This document shows, piece by piece, positions 63,701-64,000 of a stretch of DNA of 64,000 bases (positions within the stretch are counted from its first letter, which is position 1; every line of letters begins with the position of its first letter). A program made the position numbers and the translations under genes. The notes beneath the pieces were generated by a model that saw only the letters and a program-made list of their open reading frames with translations, had not been told where the DNA came from and made no database searches. Origin of the DNA: Durusdinium trenchii (Eukaryota; Sar; Dinophyceae; Suessiales; Symbiodiniaceae); assembly GCA_963970005.1 (NCBI GenBank), contig CAXAMN010025361.1, forward strand, positions 1,739,377 through 1,803,376, given 5' to 3'.

Positions 63701-64000
63701 AGGGGTGGCCCCCGATTCACAGTCTTAAACAGAACAGAGGGGCAGGGTTTGGCAATTTGTAGTCAGCAGTGCTGCTGGTCTTTCATTGGCCTTGCTTGCC
63801 TGGCAGGTTGATTTTGTAGAGTGTTTGTTCTAACTGTTTGATGGATGTTGCACTTAATGCGGGTCATTGTGGCTGGATCGTTTTGTAGCACTGGTACCTG
63901 TGGACCTGCATTTTGTAAGGAGGCTTGTATCTAGGCGTTGTCATTTTGTAGAGTTTCAGGGTGAGCTGCGCTACAAACTGAGCGTGCCCAACGTCAACCT
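63701..64000. other. Non-coding end of window with TTTTGTAG words
   Basis: No supported ORF. ATTTTGTAGAGTGT, GTTTTGTAGCACTGG, CATTTTGTAAGG, CATTTTGTAGAGTTT and CTACAAACTG occur at about 63800-63975, relatives of the word in the neighbouring repeat. Confidence 0.4.

Noticed and set aside
1-64000. CRISPR arrays, rRNA genes and bacterial promoters or ribosome sites
   Set aside because: Nothing seen; repeat arrays are microsatellites or minisatellites without regular spacers, and the gene structure is eukaryotic.

Overview
The window reads as dinoflagellate nuclear DNA, most likely a Symbiodiniaceae-type genome (inference). Genes are spread thinly in very short GC-rich exons. Introns end in AG and start with GT or GC. 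Microsatellites are abundant, and large decayed retroelements take up much of the space. I saw no bacterial operons, rRNA, tRNA or CRISPR arrays.

Three retroelements stand out. (1) Positions 1-1902 hold the 3' part of a Ty1/copia pol gene, cut by the window edge. (2) Positions 14421-22938 (minus strand) hold an almost complete copia element: 64-bp identical terminal repeats, a primer site matching the initiator-tRNA anticodon arm, Gag with CCCH and CCHC zinc fingers, protease, a cytosine-methyltransferase-like domain, DD35E integrase, RT, RNase H and a long C-terminal extension. It lies antisense in intron 1 of an eight-exon short-chain dehydrogenase/reductase (SDR) gene on the plus strand (14214-26435), which I could reconstruct exon by exon with matching phases (261 aa). 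(3) Positions 55941-61829 hold a LINE-type element with a ubiquitin-specific-protease-like domain at its N-terminus, an endonuclease, RT, an RNase H-like region and four zinc-binding modules. ACAT microsatellite lies at both ends.

Between these, many short stretches look like exons of single-copy genes. The better ones are a coiled-coil protein (5470-6167), a Met/Gln-rich protein (6556-7132), a membrane protein (26985-27343), a minus-strand gene (30040-30656), and exon clusters at 31-33 kb, 37.6-39.4 kb, 46-49.4 kb, 50.8-53.0 kb and 53.7-55.6 kb. Functions are mostly unknown and gene boundaries are uncertain.

Repeats include 42-bp and GC-rich minisatellites (11.6-12.1 kb and 39.5-40.85 kb), a ~153-bp tandem satellite (40.14-40.63 kb), a dispersed CTACTAG-rich family (31.2, 42.4 and 47.0 kb), and a ~230-bp diverged tandem family with the word CTACAAAATG (62.77-63.7 kb). 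A 10-N assembly gap (62795-62804) interrupts that last array. The stretches between listed features hold only short overlapping ORFs that I could not support.
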